Assembly (NCBI RefSeq): GCF_011602485.2
Contig: NZ_CP050022.2
Coordinates: 186,001 to 250,000, forward strand
DNA length: 64,000 nucleotides
Direction of reading: 5' to 3'
Source: Bradyrhizobium sp. 1(2017)
GTDB lineage: Bacteria > Pseudomonadota > Alphaproteobacteria > Rhizobiales > Xanthobacteraceae
Shown here: in pieces, positions 8,460 to 18,972 of the stretch
Numbering within the stretch: the stretch's first letter is position 1
Layout: every line of letters begins with the position of its first letter
The notes under the pieces: model-generated
Seen by the model: the letters and a program-made list of their open reading frames with translations, nothing else
Told to the model about the DNA's origin: nothing
The model's database searches: none
Translations under genes and position numbers: made by a program

Positions 8460-10694
8460 GTGGTGATGGGTCGGACGTTCCGGATCAAGGTGCGCATGCG
8501 CCGCTTCAGGCGACAGCATCCGCGGATCGCCTTCGCGCTCCGCTCCTTCATGATCTTCACGGCGACGTTCGGCGCCGCCTATGGTTTCGTCTCCGGCAGC
8601 CGCTCGGAGAATTCGGGCTACGATCCGAATGCGTTTGCGATCGGCGCGAGCTTCCTGTTCGCCCTCGCCTGCCTCGGCCTTGCCACGCTGAGCATGCGGC
8701 TGCGCTTCGTCAACAAACGGCTGCGGACCCTCGCCGCCCACAACGAGGCGCTGATCGACCGGAACTGGGAGCTCAAGGAAGCCGAAGAGCGCGCCCGCAG
8801 CCTGTTCGAGCAGCAGGGCGACCTGATCGTGCTGCGCGACACCAACGGCCGCATCACTTTTGCCAACGACGCCTATTGCGCACTGGCCGGACAGACGCGC
8901 AGCGCGCTGGTCGGCACACGCTTCGATTTCGACGTGCTGGAGCAGGGCGACAGCGCGCGCGAGAGCAACGGCACACGCATTCACGACCAGAGAATCGCAA
9001 CAGAGCTCGGCGCGCGCTGGATCGCCTGGCGCGAGGGCTATGTCCGCCGCGATGCCGGGCAGCCCGCCGAACTGCAGAGCGTCGGGCGCGACGTCACCGA
9101 CCGCACCGAGACCGAACGCGCCCTGTCCGAGGCGCGCGACCAGGCCGATGCCGCCAACCGCGCCAAATCGCGTTTCCTGGCGATGGCCTCGCACGAAATA
9201 CGCACGCCCCTCAACGGCATCATCGGCATGGGCGGCCTCCTGCTCGACACCAATCTGACGCCGGAGCAGACGACCTATGCCAGGGCAGTGAAGACCTCGG
9301 GCGAGGCGCTGATGGCGCTGATCGAGGAGCTGCTCGATTATTCCAAGATCGAAGCCGGCAAGCTCGATCTCGAGCAGCGCCCCTTCGCCCTGTCAACGCT
9401 GGTCGAGGAAATCACCGAGCTTCTGGCGCCGCGCGCGCAGGCCAAGGACCTCGAGATCGCATCCTATATCGACGAACGCCTGCCGCTCGAGGTGGTGGGC
9501 GATGCCGCGCGGCTGCGCCAGGTGTTGCTCAATCTTGCCGGCAACGCCATCAAGTTCACCGCGAGCGGCGGCGTGGCGCTGATCGTCGAGCCCGGGATCT
9601 GGCCGAACGAGATCAGCTTCCTGGTCCGCGACACCGGCATCGGCATCGCGCCCGAAGCGCGGTCGCGCATCTTCCAGGAATTCGAGCAGGCGGACGAGCG
9701 CGTCGCCCGTACCTATGGCGGCACCGGGCTCGGCCTGTCCATCAGCGAGCGCATCGTCAAGCGCATGGGCGGACGGATCACACTCGAGAGCGAGCCGGGC
9801 AAAGGCTCGACCTTCGAGGTCGCGGTGCCGCTTGCCCCGTCACAGGCCGGCAGGGGGCAGACCGCATTCCCCAGTCCCGATCTCGCTGGCAAGTCGATTC
9901 TCCTCGTCGCCGACGGCATCGAGGCCTCCCTGATCGCGCGGCGCCTGGAGCGCTGGGGCGGCCAAACCTGCATGGCTGCGGATGCCGCGGTCGCCGAAGC
10001 GCTGCTGCCGGAACGCTCGTGGCACGCGGTGCTGATCGATCGCGCGATCGGTCCTTCCGTTGCCGATCATCTCGGCGAAGCTGCGCGGACGCATGCGATG
10101 CAGCGCCTGGTGCTGCTGACGTCGGGCTCGCGACACGAGACATTTTCGTCGGCCTTCAGCGGCTTTCTGATGAAGCCGCTACGCGCGGCCTCGCTCGCCG
10201 CACGCCTTTCGCTGACGCCGGAGGTCGCCTCGCCCGATCTCGCGCCGGAACCGCCGGCTGAATCCAGGGCGAAGGCGGCGCCGACAAAGGGTTTGTCGAT
10301 CCTGGTCGCCGAAGACAACGAGATCAATGCGCTCTTGATGCGCTCGTTGCTGACGAAACTCGGCCACCGCGTCGTCATCGCAATTCACGGCGAGGCCGCG
10401 CTGGAATCCTGGCTTGCCGCTGCAACGGCCGGCACCCCCTATGACCTCGTGCTGATGGACATCCAGATGCCGCAGCTCGACGGCATCGAGACGGCGAAAC
10501 GCATCCGCGCCCATGAGGCAGCCGTGGGCCGCCAGCGCACGCCGATCCTGGCGCTCACCGCCAATACGCTGGTCGAAGACCGCTACGCCTGCTTCGAGGC
10601 AGGGATGAACGGCTTCCTGATCAAGCCGCTCGACCGGGAGAAGCTGGACGAGGCGTTCGCCGGGCTGGTCACATCCCGGCACCTGGCGGTGTGA
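8460..10694 (+). CDS. Hybrid sensor histidine kinase/response regulator
   Basis: 744 aa. Two transmembrane segments (about 24-45 and 58-79) come first, then a PAS domain (about 112-215) and HisKA with the H-box ASHEIRTPLNG (phospho-accepting His245). HATPase_c follows with N-box NLAGNAIKF and G-boxes DTGIGIAPE and GTGLGLSI. The first receiver domain (about 475-590) has lost the usual acidic pair (LLVADG). The second receiver (about 615-735) is intact, with Asp667 in LVLMDIQMPQ. Signal and final target are unknown. Start is GTG 8460 or, equally well, ATG 8466. Confidence 0.9.
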   Translation: MVMGRTFRIKVRMRRFRRQHPRIAFALRSFMIFTATFGAAYGFVSGSRSENSGYDPNAFAIGASFLFALACLGLATLSMRLRFVNKRLRTLAAHNEALIDRNWELKEAEERARSLFEQQGDLIVLRDTNGRITFANDAYCALAGQTRSALVGTRFDFDVLEQGDSARESNGTRIHDQRIATELGARWIAWREGYVRRDAGQPAELQSVGRDVTDRTETERALSEARDQADAANRAKSRFLAMASHEIRTPLNGIIGMGGLLLDTNLTPEQTTYARAVKTSGEALMALIEELLDYSKIEAGKLDLEQRPFALSTLVEEITELLAPRAQAKDLEIASYIDERLPLEVVGDAARLRQVLLNLAGNAIKFTASGGVALIVEPGIWPNEISFLVRDTGIGIAPEARSRIFQEFEQADERVARTYGGTGLGLSISERIVKRMGGRITLESEPGKGSTFEVAVPLAPSQAGRGQTAFPSPDLAGKSILLVADGIEASLIARRLERWGGQTCMAADAAVAEALLPERSWHAVLIDRAIGPSVADHLGEAARTHAMQRLVLLTSGSRHETFSSAFSGFLMKPLRAASLAARLSLTPEVASPDLAPEPPAESRAKAAPTKGLSILVAEDNEINALLMRSLLTKLGHRVVIAIHGEAALESWLAAATAGTPYDLVLMDIQMPQLDGIETAKRIRAHEAAVGRQRTPILALTANTLVEDRYACFEAGMNGFLIKPLDREKLDEAFAGLVTSRHLAV

Positions 10695-10796
10695 TTCCAG
10701 CGTTGCAAGGGAACTCTGGACCCTATCGATAATTGAAATCGGCCGCGTTGCGCGTCACCATGCAAGGGGGGCGTTTTGCAGCGAAGGACTTTGCGC

Positions 10797-11426
10797 ATGA
10801 ACGTGCTTTGCCGCCTCGCACTCGTTGTTTCGCTCGCAGCAATTTCCGGACACGCCACCGCCGATACGGCGGAACTCATCCCATCGCTCAAGCAGGGCGG
10901 CTACGTGCTGATCTTCCGGCACACCGCAACCGACGACAGCCAGAAGGATGTCTACCCCTTCAGGTTCGACGACATGAGCGCCCAGCGCCAGCTCAGCGAG
11001 AAAGGCAGGGACATGGCGCGCCAGATCGGGACGGCGCTCAAGGACTTCGCGATCCCGATCGGCGATATCTACACCAGCCGCCTGAACCGCGCGATCGAGA
11101 CCGGCAAGCTGATCTCGGGACGCGAGGTCAAGCCGGTCGATGCGCTGACGGACAGCAGCAACGCCAGTGCGTCGGGAATGGCAAACCCGACGGGTGCCAA
11201 TGCAAAGGCGGGCCAGGCCGTGCGGCAGCTCGTCGATGCGCCGCCTAAGGCCGGTACCAACACCTTCCTGGTGACCCACAAAACCAACATCGCCGATGCC
11301 TTCGGCAAGGAGGCCGGCGACGTGCAGGAAGGCGAGGCTTTCGTCTACAAGGCCGGCAGCTCGGGCCCCGCCACCTTTACAGGGCGCATCAAGTTCGCCG
11401 ACTGGAGCGTGAGAGCCGGCAAATGA
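10797..11426 (+). CDS. Exported histidine-phosphatase-family protein
   Basis: 209 aa. Signal peptide (core RLALVVSLAAISG, cleavage near ATADT) followed by a histidine phosphatase fold. The catalytic motif reads IFRHTATD, where the first His is phosphorylated in this family; the second His is in FLVTHKTN near the C-terminus. Substrate unknown; predicted to be periplasmic. ATG 10797 is preferred over an upstream TTG because it opens directly into the signal peptide. Confidence 0.82.
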   Translation: MNVLCRLALVVSLAAISGHATADTAELIPSLKQGGYVLIFRHTATDDSQKDVYPFRFDDMSAQRQLSEKGRDMARQIGTALKDFAIPIGDIYTSRLNRAIETGKLISGREVKPVDALTDSSNASASGMANPTGANAKAGQAVRQLVDAPPKAGTNTFLVTHKTNIADAFGKEAGDVQEGEAFVYKAGSSGPATFTGRIKFADWSVRAGK

Positions 11427-11591
11427 CCGGCGGGCCATCCGGCACTGAGTGCTCGATTCTGATCGGCAAAACAAACTGACGAAACAACCTGAGGGCCGGT
11501 TCACGAGCGTATGGTCCGGCGTGACTTGCCGCTGCGCCACGATCCTGTGATATCGACGTCTGCGACTGGTGACTGAAAGGCTGGCGAACAC

Positions 11592-12650
11592 GTGAGAACC
11601 TCGGAAGACCGCTCATTCCTCATCCTGCTCGCCGTGATCTCGCTTGCGTTCGGGTGGGTGCTTTGGCCGTTCTCCGGAGCGTTGTTGTGGGCCACGCTGC
11701 TGGCGATCATCTTTGCACCACTCTATCGGCGTGCGCTGGAGGCTTTCCCCGACAAGCACAATCTTGCAGCCTTGTTCACCGTGATCGTCGTGGTCGTCAT
11801 GGTCCTGATCCCCGTGGCGATCGTCATCGCCTCGCTGATCGATCAGGGCGGGGAACTGTACCAACGCGTCCAGAGCGGAGAGATCAGTTTCGCGCATCCG
11901 CTGCAGCAGCTGAAATCAGCGTTGCCCGACTGGGCAACTTCCTTGTTGGATCGCCTGGCTGCCATCGATTTTTCGTATGTGAAGGAACGCCTGTCGAATC
12001 TGGTCGTCCCGGCCGGCCAGCAGCTGGCCGGGCATGCGCTCAACATCGGTCAGGTGACGCTGGAGTTCGTCGCAAGCTTGTTCGTGATGTTGTACCTGCT
12101 GTTCTTTCTTCTGCGCGACGGTGACGCGCTCAACGCACGGATCCGCGACGCTCTCCCGCTGAATCCGAGTCACACTGCCGAAATTCTCCATGCGTTCACC
12201 CTCGCGGTGCGCGGGACGATCAAGGGGATCGTTCTCGTTGCCCTGATTCAGGGAGCGCTTGGCGGACTGATCTTCTGGCTGCTTGGCCTGACCGCACCGC
12301 TGCTGGCGGGCGCCCTCATGGCGCTGCTCTCGCTCCTGCCCGTGCTTGGCTCGGCTCTGGTTTGGGTTCCGGTCGCGCTCTACCTGCTTGTAGCAGGTTC
12401 AGTCACGAAGGGACTCATCCTGCTCGCTTTCGGGACTTTCGTGATCGGTCTGGCGGACAATTTTCTCCGCCCGATCCTGGTCGGCCAATCGATTCAAATG
12501 CCGAGCTATGTCGTGCTGCTTGCCACCCTGGGCGGGCTCGCGACCTTTGGAGCGAACGGCTTCGTCATCGGCCCGCTCGTGGCCGCGATGTTTCTGACCG
12601 CGTGGCAGATTTTCATCGGCTCAAAAGCGCGACAGGGGGTCCCGAAATGA
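11592..12650 (+). CDS. AI-2E family (PerM-type) membrane transporter
   Basis: 352 aa with about seven to eight hydrophobic segments: a pair near 10-45, one at 60-85, one near 155-180, and a cluster from 210 to the C-terminus. It has the typical soluble stretch at about 90-150. The family contains proposed autoinducer-2 exporters and Na+/H+ antiporters, so the substrate cannot be read from sequence. GTG start at 11592. It ends 4 bases before the convergent zinc-ribbon gene. Confidence 0.85.
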   Translation: MRTSEDRSFLILLAVISLAFGWVLWPFSGALLWATLLAIIFAPLYRRALEAFPDKHNLAALFTVIVVVVMVLIPVAIVIASLIDQGGELYQRVQSGEISFAHPLQQLKSALPDWATSLLDRLAAIDFSYVKERLSNLVVPAGQQLAGHALNIGQVTLEFVASLFVMLYLLFFLLRDGDALNARIRDALPLNPSHTAEILHAFTLAVRGTIKGIVLVALIQGALGGLIFWLLGLTAPLLAGALMALLSLLPVLGSALVWVPVALYLLVAGSVTKGLILLAFGTFVIGLADNFLRPILVGQSIQMPSYVVLLATLGGLATFGANGFVIGPLVAAMFLTAWQIFIGSKARQGVPK

Positions 12651-12654
12651 CCTC

Positions 12655-12894
12655 CTATGCGGCATGGGCGATGAAGCGCGGCGCAGAGAGCTTGTCGGGC
12701 GGCGTTTGAGTGCCCCTGAAGATGGTATCTGCCTTGGCCGCGCGCTTGCAGTGCGGGCACACGAAGAGGTGCGCGATGATCGGGGTCGGCGCGTCCGCGA
12801 GCAACTCCGAGCGGAACCACTTCATCTCGATGTGGCAATCCGGGCAGGTCGGCGCTTCAAGCTGCTCCGCCGCGCTTCTGAGACGATCAACCAT
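12655..12894 (-). CDS. Small zinc-ribbon-like protein, function unknown
   Basis: 79 aa with two CxxC pairs (TCPDCH near residue 17 and VCPHCK near 46), consistent with one bound zinc ion. No further domain is visible. Four well-spaced cysteines and good coding character suggest a real gene rather than a shadow. It faces the AI-2E transporter. Confidence 0.65.
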   Translation of the reverse strand: MVDRLRSAAEQLEAPTCPDCHIEMKWFRSELLADAPTPIIAHLFVCPHCKRAAKADTIFRGTQTPPDKLSAPRFIAHAA

Positions 12895-12999
12895 GGTGCC
12901 TATTCCCGCTTTTTCCCAGGAATAGCGGAATACCCATCGTTGGTCTGCAACAAAAGATACTTATGGCTCGAACCAGCCGACGCCACGGTCACGGCGCAA

Positions 13000-13956
13000 T
13001 TACAGCCGCCTGAGCGCCACGCTCTCCACCGTGTGGTCGGCGCCCTTCTTCAGGATCAGCGTCGCGCGGGGGCGGGTGGGCAAAATGTTGTCCTCGAGAT
13101 TGGCGAGGTTGGTCCGTTCCCAGATCGCGATCGCGGTGGCGGTGGCTTCGTCGTCGGACAGCAGCGCGTAGCGGTTGAAATAGGATTTTGGATTGGTGAA
13201 GGCGGTGTCGCGCAGCGCCAGGAAGCGCTTGATGTACCATTGCCGCAGCGCCGCTTCGTCGGCATCGATATAGACCGAGAAGTCGAAGAAGTCGGAAACC
13301 ACGGGCACCGCCTTGCCGTCACGCGGCAGCTTGCCGGTTTGCAGCACGTTGACGCCTTCGACGATCAGGATGTCGGGCTGATCGACCTCGGCCCACTGGC
13401 CCGGCACGATGTCGTAGGTCAGATGCGAATAGACCGGGGCGCGCACATTGCGGCGGCCGGACTTGATGTCGGAGAGGAAGCTGAGCAGCAGCGGCAGGTC
13501 GTAGCTCTCCGGAAAACCCTTCTTCTGCATGATGCCCTGCCGCTCGAGCACCGCGTTGGGATAGAGAAATCCGTCGGTCGTGATCAGCTCGACCTTGGGC
13601 CGCGGCGACCAGCGCGCCAGCAGCGCCTGCAGCACGCGCGCCGTGGTGGATTTTCCGACGGCGACCGAGCCGGCGACGCCGATGATGTAGGGCACCTTGC
13701 GGTCGCGGATGTTGAGGAACTGGCGCTCGGCGTAATACAGGCGCTGCATGGCGTCGACATAGATCGACAGCAGGCGCGACAGCGGCAGGTAGATGTCCTC
13801 GACCTCCTGCAGGTCGAGGCGATCGTGCAGCGAGCGCAGCCGGTCGAACTCGCCCGGCTCCAGCGTCATCGGCGTGTCGTCGCGCAGCCGCGACCACTCT
13901 CCGCGCGAATAGACGCGGTACGGATTATACTGCTGCTCGGGTGCGCGGATATCCAT
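13000..13956 (-). CDS. coaA: Type I pantothenate kinase
   Basis: 318 aa. Phosphorylates pantothenate, the first and regulated step of coenzyme A synthesis. The P-loop [12 protein letters not shown] (about 94-105) and the family's VEGVNVLQ and DFSVYIDAD motifs are present, at normal length. It is the last gene of the minus-strand his run, 21 bases after hisE, so it is probably co-transcribed with histidine biosynthesis genes. Confidence 0.95.
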   Translation of the reverse strand: MDIRAPEQQYNPYRVYSRGEWSRLRDDTPMTLEPGEFDRLRSLHDRLDLQEVEDIYLPLSRLLSIYVDAMQRLYYAERQFLNIRDRKVPYIIGVAGSVAVGKSTTARVLQALLARWSPRPKVELITTDGFLYPNAVLERQGIMQKKGFPESYDLPLLLSFLSDIKSGRRNVRAPVYSHLTYDIVPGQWAEVDQPDILIVEGVNVLQTGKLPRDGKAVPVVSDFFDFSVYIDADEAALRQWYIKRFLALRDTAFTNPKSYFNRYALLSDDEATATAIAIWERTNLANLEDNILPTRPRATLILKKGADHTVESVALRRL

Positions 13957-13977
13957 GACGCGAACTCTCCACCTCGG

Positions 13978-14304
13978 CTAGCTGCCGCTCTTGCGCGACG
14001 CCTTTTCTTCCAACCCTGACATCGACGTCCGCTTGTCCAGCACGGCCTCGACCTCCTCCAGCTTTACGCCGCGAGACTTGAGCAGCACAAGGAAGTGATA
14101 GAGCAGGTCGGCGCTTTCAGCGATCAGATGCGCGCGATCGTTTTCGACTGCTGCGATTACGGTTTCGACTGCTTCTTCGCCGAACTTCTTGGCGCAATGC
14201 TCGGCGCCCTTGTCCAGAAGCTTGCGGGTATAGGAGGCCTCGCCGCCGGACGCAGCTCGGGCGTCGATGGTCTCGGCGAGATCGTGGATGGTGAAACGCG
14301 GCAT
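13978..14304 (-). CDS. hisE: Phosphoribosyl-ATP pyrophosphatase
   Basis: 108 aa monofunctional HisE. It hydrolyses phosphoribosyl-ATP to phosphoribosyl-AMP, step 2 of histidine synthesis. The MazG-like metal-binding helix GEEAVETVIAA and the ESADLLYHFLVLL segment are clear. ATG 14304 opens directly into the conserved PRFTIHDLAETID; a GTG three codons upstream is possible. It lies 78 bases after hisF. Confidence 0.93.
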   Translation of the reverse strand: MPRFTIHDLAETIDARAASGGEASYTRKLLDKGAEHCAKKFGEEAVETVIAAVENDRAHLIAESADLLYHFLVLLKSRGVKLEEVEAVLDKRTSMSGLEEKASRKSGS

Positions 14305-14382
14305 CGGAAACACTCAGAAACACACCCGGCCCTGGAGGCCATTTCCTGCCGGTTTGTGTAGCATTTTTATGAACGGGAGTCG

Positions 14383-15156
14383 TCAGGCATCCAGGCGCAT
14401 CGGCAGCCCGCGCCGGGCCATGTGCTCCTTGGCTTCGCGGATGGTGAATTCCCCGAAATGGAAGATCGAGGCGGCCAGCACCGCCGTGGCGTGCCCGTCG
14501 CGGATACCGTCGACGAGATGATCGAGATTGCCGACGCCGCCCGAGGCGATCACCGGAACGGCCACGCTGTCGGCGATCGCTCGGGTCAGCGGGATGTCGA
14601 AGCCCTGCCTGGTGCCGTCGCGGTCCATCGAGGTGAGCAGGATTTCGCCGGCGCCGAGCGAGACCACTTCCTGGGCATATTCGATCGCGTCGATGCCGGT
14701 CGAGTTGCGACCGCCATGGGTGAAGATCTCCCAGCGGTCGCCGCCGGGGCGCTTGACGCGCTTGGCGTCGATCGCCACCACCACGCACTGCTCGCCGAAC
14801 TTCTCGGCAGCTTCCTTGACGAACTCGCGCCGCGACACTGCGGCGCTGTTGATCGAGACCTTGTCGGCGCCGGCGCGTAGCAGCGTCTTGATGTCGTTGA
14901 CCTCGCGCACGCCGCCGCCGACGGTGACCGGCATGAAGCAGGCCTCCGCCGTGCGCCGGACCACGTCCAGCATGATGCCGCGGTTCTCATGGGTCGCGGT
15001 GATGTCGAGGAAGGTGAGCTCGTCGGCACCCGCGGCATCATAGGCGACCGCGGCCTCGACGGGATCGCCGGCATCGCGCAGATCGACGAAGTTAACGCCC
15101 TTGACGACCCTTCCGTCCTTGACGTCGAGGCAGGGGATCACGCGCACCTTGAACAT
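14383..15156 (-). CDS. hisF: Imidazole glycerol phosphate synthase, cyclase subunit
   Basis: 257 aa (beta/alpha)8 barrel. With HisH it converts PRFAR and ammonia to imidazole glycerol phosphate and AICAR. The catalytic aspartates are visible in [15 protein letters not shown] (Asp near 11) and [10 protein letters not shown] (near 176). It starts 3 bases after the hisA stop, consistent with one operon. Confidence 0.97.
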   Translation of the reverse strand: MFKVRVIPCLDVKDGRVVKGVNFVDLRDAGDPVEAAVAYDAAGADELTFLDITATHENRGIMLDVVRRTAEACFMPVTVGGGVREVNDIKTLLRAGADKVSINSAAVSRREFVKEAAEKFGEQCVVVAIDAKRVKRPGGDRWEIFTHGGRNSTGIDAIEYAQEVVSLGAGEILLTSMDRDGTRQGFDIPLTRAIADSVAVPVIASGGVGNLDHLVDGIRDGHATAVLAASIFHFGEFTIREAKEHMARRGLPMRLDA

Positions 15157-15159
15157 GTG

Positions 15160-15912
15160 TCAGCTCCCAGGCGCGCGTGCGTTGCGGATCAGGGTGAGGG
15201 CGGCCGCGGGATCGAGCCGGCCGTCATAAAGCGCGCGGCCGGCAATGGCGCCGGCAAGCTTTTTCGCACGCGGCGTCAGCATGGCTTTCACATCTTCGAT
15301 CGAGGCGAGGCCGCCGGAGGCGATCACGGGAATCGAGATGGCGTCGGCGAGCGTAATGGTCGCGTCCAGGTTCAGGCCCTTGAGCAGGCCGTCGCGGGCG
15401 ATGTCGGTGAAGATGATGGCGGCGACGCCGGCATCCTCGAAGCGCTGCGCGATCTCCAGCACCGTGACCTGCGAGGTCTCGGCCCAGCCTTCCACCGCAA
15501 CCTTGCCGTCGCGCGCATCGAGCCCAACCGCGACACGGCCGGGGAATTTCCTGGCGGCGCTCTTCACCAGCTCGGGATCGCGCACCGCGGCTGTGCCGAT
15601 GATGACGCGGGTGATACCCTTGTCGAGCCAGGCTTCGACCGTGGCGAGATCGCGAATGCCGCCGCCGAGCTGCACCGGAATCCTGATCGTCTTCAGCATC
15701 GCCTCGACCGCCTGCGCATTCACCGGCTTGCCGGCAAAGGCGCCGTCGAGGTCGACGACGTGGAGATACTCAAAGCCCTGCTCGACGAAGCTCTGCGCTT
15801 GCGCGGCGGGATTGAGATTGAAAACCGTCGCGCGCGCCATGTCGCCTTGCTCGAGGCGCACGCACTGGCCGTTCTTGAGGTCGATGGCGGGGAAGAGGAT
15901 CACGGTTTCCAT
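15160..15912 (-). CDS. hisA: ProFAR isomerase
   Basis: 250 aa (beta/alpha)8 barrel isomerase of histidine synthesis. The start [18 protein letters not shown] carries the catalytic Asp, and a second one sits in IFTDIARDG. Its first 13 bases overlap the end of hisH, so translation of the two is probably coupled. Confidence 0.97.
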   Translation of the reverse strand: METVILFPAIDLKNGQCVRLEQGDMARATVFNLNPAAQAQSFVEQGFEYLHVVDLDGAFAGKPVNAQAVEAMLKTIRIPVQLGGGIRDLATVEAWLDKGITRVIIGTAAVRDPELVKSAARKFPGRVAVGLDARDGKVAVEGWAETSQVTVLEIAQRFEDAGVAAIIFTDIARDGLLKGLNLDATITLADAISIPVIASGGLASIEDVKAMLTPRAKKLAGAIAGRALYDGRLDPAAALTLIRNARAPGS

Positions 15913-16550
15913 CGCAAAAAGTTCGAGATCAGGGCCAGCCCGAAGCGCTGGCTCTTCTCGGGGTGGAATTGCGTGCCGATCGCGGTGTCCTTGCCGACGA
16001 TCGCGGTGACAGGTCCGCCGTAATCGGCGCGCGCCAGCACGTCCGCCTCGTTGGCGGCGTTGAGGTGGTAGGAGTGCACGAAATAAGCGTGCTGGCCCTT
16101 GGGGCCGAGCGGCAGCTTGTTCAGCACCGGATGCTCCTGCAACAGGTCGAGCGTGTTCCAGCCCATGTGCGGGATCTTCAGACTCTCGTCGCGCGGCGTG
16201 ATCTTCTCGACGTCGCCGCCGATCCAGTTCAGGCCATCCGTCGTGACGTGCTCCTTGCCGCGGCTCGCCATCAGCTGCATGCCGACGCAGATGCCGAAGA
16301 ACGGCCGCGCCTTCACGCGCACCGCTTCGGTGATCGCCTCGACCATGCCGTTGACGGCGTCAAGCCCGCGCCGGCAATCGGCGAAGGCGCCGACGCCCGG
16401 CAGCACCAGACGGTCGGCGCCATAGGCCTGGTCCGGATCGCTGGTGACGAAGATCTTTTGCGGCGTCTCCAGGCTGCGCGCGGCGCGCTCGAATGCTTTC
16501 GCGGCGGAATGCAGATTGCCGGAACCGTAATCGATGATGGCGACGCTCAT
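15900..16550 (-). CDS. hisH: Imidazole glycerol phosphate synthase, glutaminase subunit
   Basis: 216 aa class I glutamine amidotransferase that feeds ammonia to HisF. The nucleophile motif [10 protein letters not shown] holds the catalytic Cys, and the C-terminal FHPEKS holds the His-Glu pair. The frame is open far upstream, but ATG 16550 begins the standard [12 protein letters not shown] opening and overlaps the preceding DUF2628 stop as ATGA (16547-16550). Confidence 0.97.
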   Translation of the reverse strand: MSVAIIDYGSGNLHSAAKAFERAARSLETPQKIFVTSDPDQAYGADRLVLPGVGAFADCRRGLDAVNGMVEAITEAVRVKARPFFGICVGMQLMASRGKEHVTTDGLNWIGGDVEKITPRDESLKIPHMGWNTLDLLQEHPVLNKLPLGPKGQHAYFVHSYHLNAANEADVLARADYGGPVTAIVGKDTAIGTQFHPEKSQRFGLALISNFLRWKP

Positions 16551-17077
16551 CTTGACCCTCCCGGTTCTGGAAACAATCCGATGATCCCGCCGGCCGGAAT
16601 CGGCGGCGGGTTCGAGAATTGCTGACCCGGCGCGCTGCGGGTCGGCGGCGGCCCGCCGCGATCGACGGCCCATTGATCGTTGACGATGCCGCGCTGCTTC
16701 TGGCTCCAGCGCTCGAAGAAGCGGTGCTCGGCCGCGTCCTCCTTGTCGGCAATCACGACGTCGAGCTGCCGCCACCTGCCGCGCGACAAGGTCCAGCGGC
16801 GCAGGCTGGAAGCCTCGAGGCCCATCAGCAGCGCGATGACGACGTTGGCGAAAAAGATCGAGCTGCGTCCAACCCCCAGGCTGGACAGCCCCGCATTGAA
16901 GGCGGCCACGAAGATCGCCCAGCCGATCAGCGCCAGCCACAGCCGGTTCCACAGCAGCCAGAACGGGCCGAAGATCATGGCCCAGAAATGGAAGCCGTCG
17001 CGCACGAAGACGAACCCATCGGTCGCGCGCAGATCGGCTCCGGCAGGAGAGGGAGCATGAACCGTGTAGACAGGCAT
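16547..17077 (-). CDS. DUF2628 membrane protein
   Basis: 176 aa. Begins MPVYTVHAP and has a [14 protein letters not shown] region, typical of DUF2628, with two or three hydrophobic segments (about 32-62 and 75-92) and a proline/glycine-rich cytoplasmic tail. Function unknown. It is sandwiched in the histidine operon between hisB and hisH and overlaps hisH by 4 bases, so it is co-translated with biosynthetic genes. Confidence 0.85.
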   Translation of the reverse strand: MPVYTVHAPSPAGADLRATDGFVFVRDGFHFWAMIFGPFWLLWNRLWLALIGWAIFVAAFNAGLSSLGVGRSSIFFANVVIALLMGLEASSLRRWTLSRGRWRQLDVVIADKEDAAEHRFFERWSQKQRGIVNDQWAVDRGGPPPTRSAPGQQFSNPPPIPAGGIIGLFPEPGGSR

Positions 17078-17140
17078 GGTGATGCCCCGTTCTCTAAATT
17101 CAGTGATACCGCAAGCGGCGCGTGCCGCCGGGGAGAGATG

Positions 17141-17734
17141 TCAGCCGCCGAGCGAGCCCTTGGTGGACGGGATCTCGCCCGCAGCCTTCGGATCGATCGC
17201 GACGGCGGTGCGCAGCGCCCGCGCCAGACCCTTGAAGCAGGACTCGGCGATATGGTGGCTGTTATCGCCATATAGGGTCTCGACGTGGAGAGTCACGCCG
17301 GCATTGATGGCGAAGGCCTGGAACCACTCGCGTACCAGCTCGGTGTCGAACTCGCCGATCTTGTCGCGGGGAAACTCGGCCTTGAACACCAGGAACGGGC
17401 GGCCTGAGATGTCGATGACCACGCGCGACAGCGTCTCGTCCATGGGCATGTGCACGCCGGCATAGCGGGTGATGCCCGCCATGTTGCCGAGCGCCTGCTT
17501 GACCGCCTGGCCGAGCGCGATGCCGGTGTCTTCGGTGGTGTGGTGATGATCAATGTGCAGGTCGCCCACCGCCTTGACCGTGAGGTCGATGCGGGAATGG
17601 CGGGCGAGGAGATCGAGCATATGGTCGAAAAAGCCGATGCCGGTCGCGATATTGGCCACGCCGGTGCCATCGAGGTTCACGGTGACCTCGATGTCGGTTT
17701 CCTTGGTCTTGCGCTTGATCGTCGCGGTGCGCAT
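17141..17734 (-). CDS. hisB: Imidazoleglycerol-phosphate dehydratase
   Basis: 197 aa monofunctional dehydratase. The manganese-binding His clusters [12 protein letters not shown] (about 61-72) and DNSHHIAES (near 163) and the FFDHML motif are intact. It is the first gene of the minus-strand his run. ATG 17734 is preferred to the TTG one codon upstream. It is divergent from hslV, sharing a 191-base promoter region. Confidence 0.97.
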   Translation of the reverse strand: MRTATIKRKTKETDIEVTVNLDGTGVANIATGIGFFDHMLDLLARHSRIDLTVKAVGDLHIDHHHTTEDTGIALGQAVKQALGNMAGITRYAGVHMPMDETLSRVVIDISGRPFLVFKAEFPRDKIGEFDTELVREWFQAFAINAGVTLHVETLYGDNSHHIAESCFKGLARALRTAVAIDPKAAGEIPSTKGSLGG

Positions 17735-17925
17735 CAAAACTGGCTTTCATCCTCATCCGGGGCCGAAAACGCCGGTCTTTTAACAGCCAAATGACGCCTT
17801 CGCTACTGCGGGAACGACAGGCGGGGCCTCTACTTCTGCCTATGGTGAGCGAAATTAGGCCCGGAGCGGCCCGTTGTACCCTTCGCCTTAACCGCCTAAA
17901 TCAGGCCGGACAACGAGGGTCATTC

Positions 17926-18486
17926 ATGCAGGATTCCCAGAACAGCTCGCCGGGTTGGCACGGCACCACGATTTTGACGGTCCGCAAGGGCGGCAAGGTG
18001 GTCGTCGGCGGCGACGGCCAGGTCTCGATCGGCCAGACCGTGATCAAGGCCAACGCCAAGAAGGTGCGCAAGCTCGGCAAGGGCGACGTGATCGGCGGCT
18101 TTGCCGGCGCCACCGCCGACGCCTTCACGCTGTTCGAGCGCCTGGAATCCAAGCTGGAGCAATATCCGGGGCAGCTGACCCGGGCCGCGGTCGAGCTCGC
18201 CAAGGACTGGCGCACCGACCGTTATCTGCGGCGGCTGGAGGCGATGATGATCGTGGCCGACAAGGACGTCTCCCTGGTGCTGACGGGCACCGGCGACGTG
18301 CTCGAGCCCGAGGCCGGCGTGATGGCGATCGGCTCCGGCGGCAATTACGCGCTGGCGGCGGCCCGGGCCCTGCTCGACACCGACAAGGATGCCGAGACCA
18401 TCGTCCGCCGCTCCCTCGACATCGCCGCCGACATCTGCGTCTACACCAACCGGAATTTGACGATCGAGAGCCTGGCGACGGGATAG
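17926..18486 (+). CDS. hslV: ATP-dependent protease peptidase subunit HslV
   Basis: 186 aa, normal length. Proteolytic ring of the HslUV (ClpQY) protease. A short propeptide precedes [11 protein letters not shown], where the first Thr is the N-terminal nucleophile after processing; GGDGQVS and [14 protein letters not shown] are family signatures. The frame is open upstream, but ATG 17926 gives the proper propeptide. Unlike the usual hslV-hslU pair, two genes lie before hslU. Confidence 0.97.
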   Translation: MQDSQNSSPGWHGTTILTVRKGGKVVVGGDGQVSIGQTVIKANAKKVRKLGKGDVIGGFAGATADAFTLFERLESKLEQYPGQLTRAAVELAKDWRTDRYLRRLEAMMIVADKDVSLVLTGTGDVLEPEAGVMAIGSGGNYALAAARALLDTDKDAETIVRRSLDIAADICVYTNRNLTIESLATG

Positions 18487-18489
18487 GCC

Positions 18490-18972
18490 ATGGCGCCCGC
18501 CTATACCTTCCGCCCGATGATGACGGCTGACATGCCGATGATCCGGCGCTGGCTGGACGCGCCGCATGTTGCTGAATGGTGGCATGATCCGGAGACGCTC
18601 GAATTCGTCGGCGGCGACCTCGACCATCCTGACCTGGCGCAGTTCATCGTCAGCCTCGACGGCCGGTCTTTCGCCTATCTGCAGTGCTATCAGATCGGCG
18701 ATTGGCATGTCAGCTTCGGCCCGCAGCCCGTGGGCACCCGCGGCCTCGATCAGTTCATCGGCGAGGCCGACATGCTCGGATGCGGCCACGGCTCGGCTTT
18801 CATCCGTGCCTTCATCGCCCGGCTCTTTGCCCGCGGCGTGCCCCGCATCGTGATCGATCCGAGTCCCGCCAATCCGCGCGCCATTCGTGCCTATGAGAAA
18901 GCTGGATTCGTGCCGCAACACGAGATCGTTACGCCCGATGGTCCCGCACTCCTGATGATCCGAGCCCCATGA
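18490..18972 (+). CDS. GNAT acetyltransferase (AAC(6')-like)
   Basis: 160 aa N-acetyltransferase of the Acetyltransf_8/aminoglycoside 6'-type branch. Marks are [13 protein letters not shown] near the start, the acetyl-CoA-binding region [14 protein letters not shown] and the late [13 protein letters not shown] helix. Whether it acts on an antibiotic, polyamine or siderophore precursor is not decidable here. It starts 3 bases after hslV and overlaps the next gene by 4 bases, so it is embedded in the hsl operon. Confidence 0.85.
   Translation: MAPAYTFRPMMTADMPMIRRWLDAPHVAEWWHDPETLEFVGGDLDHPDLAQFIVSLDGRSFAYLQCYQIGDWHVSFGPQPVGTRGLDQFIGEADMLGCGHGSAFIRAFIARLFARGVPRIVIDPSPANPRAIRAYEKAGFVPQHEIVTPDGPALLMIRAP

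Noticed and set aside
15900..16952. hisH as a 350-aa protein with a long N-terminal extension
   Set aside because: The extension is only an open frame antiparallel in character to DUF2628. The conserved [12 protein letters not shown] start at 16550 overlaps the DUF2628 stop in the ATGA pattern.
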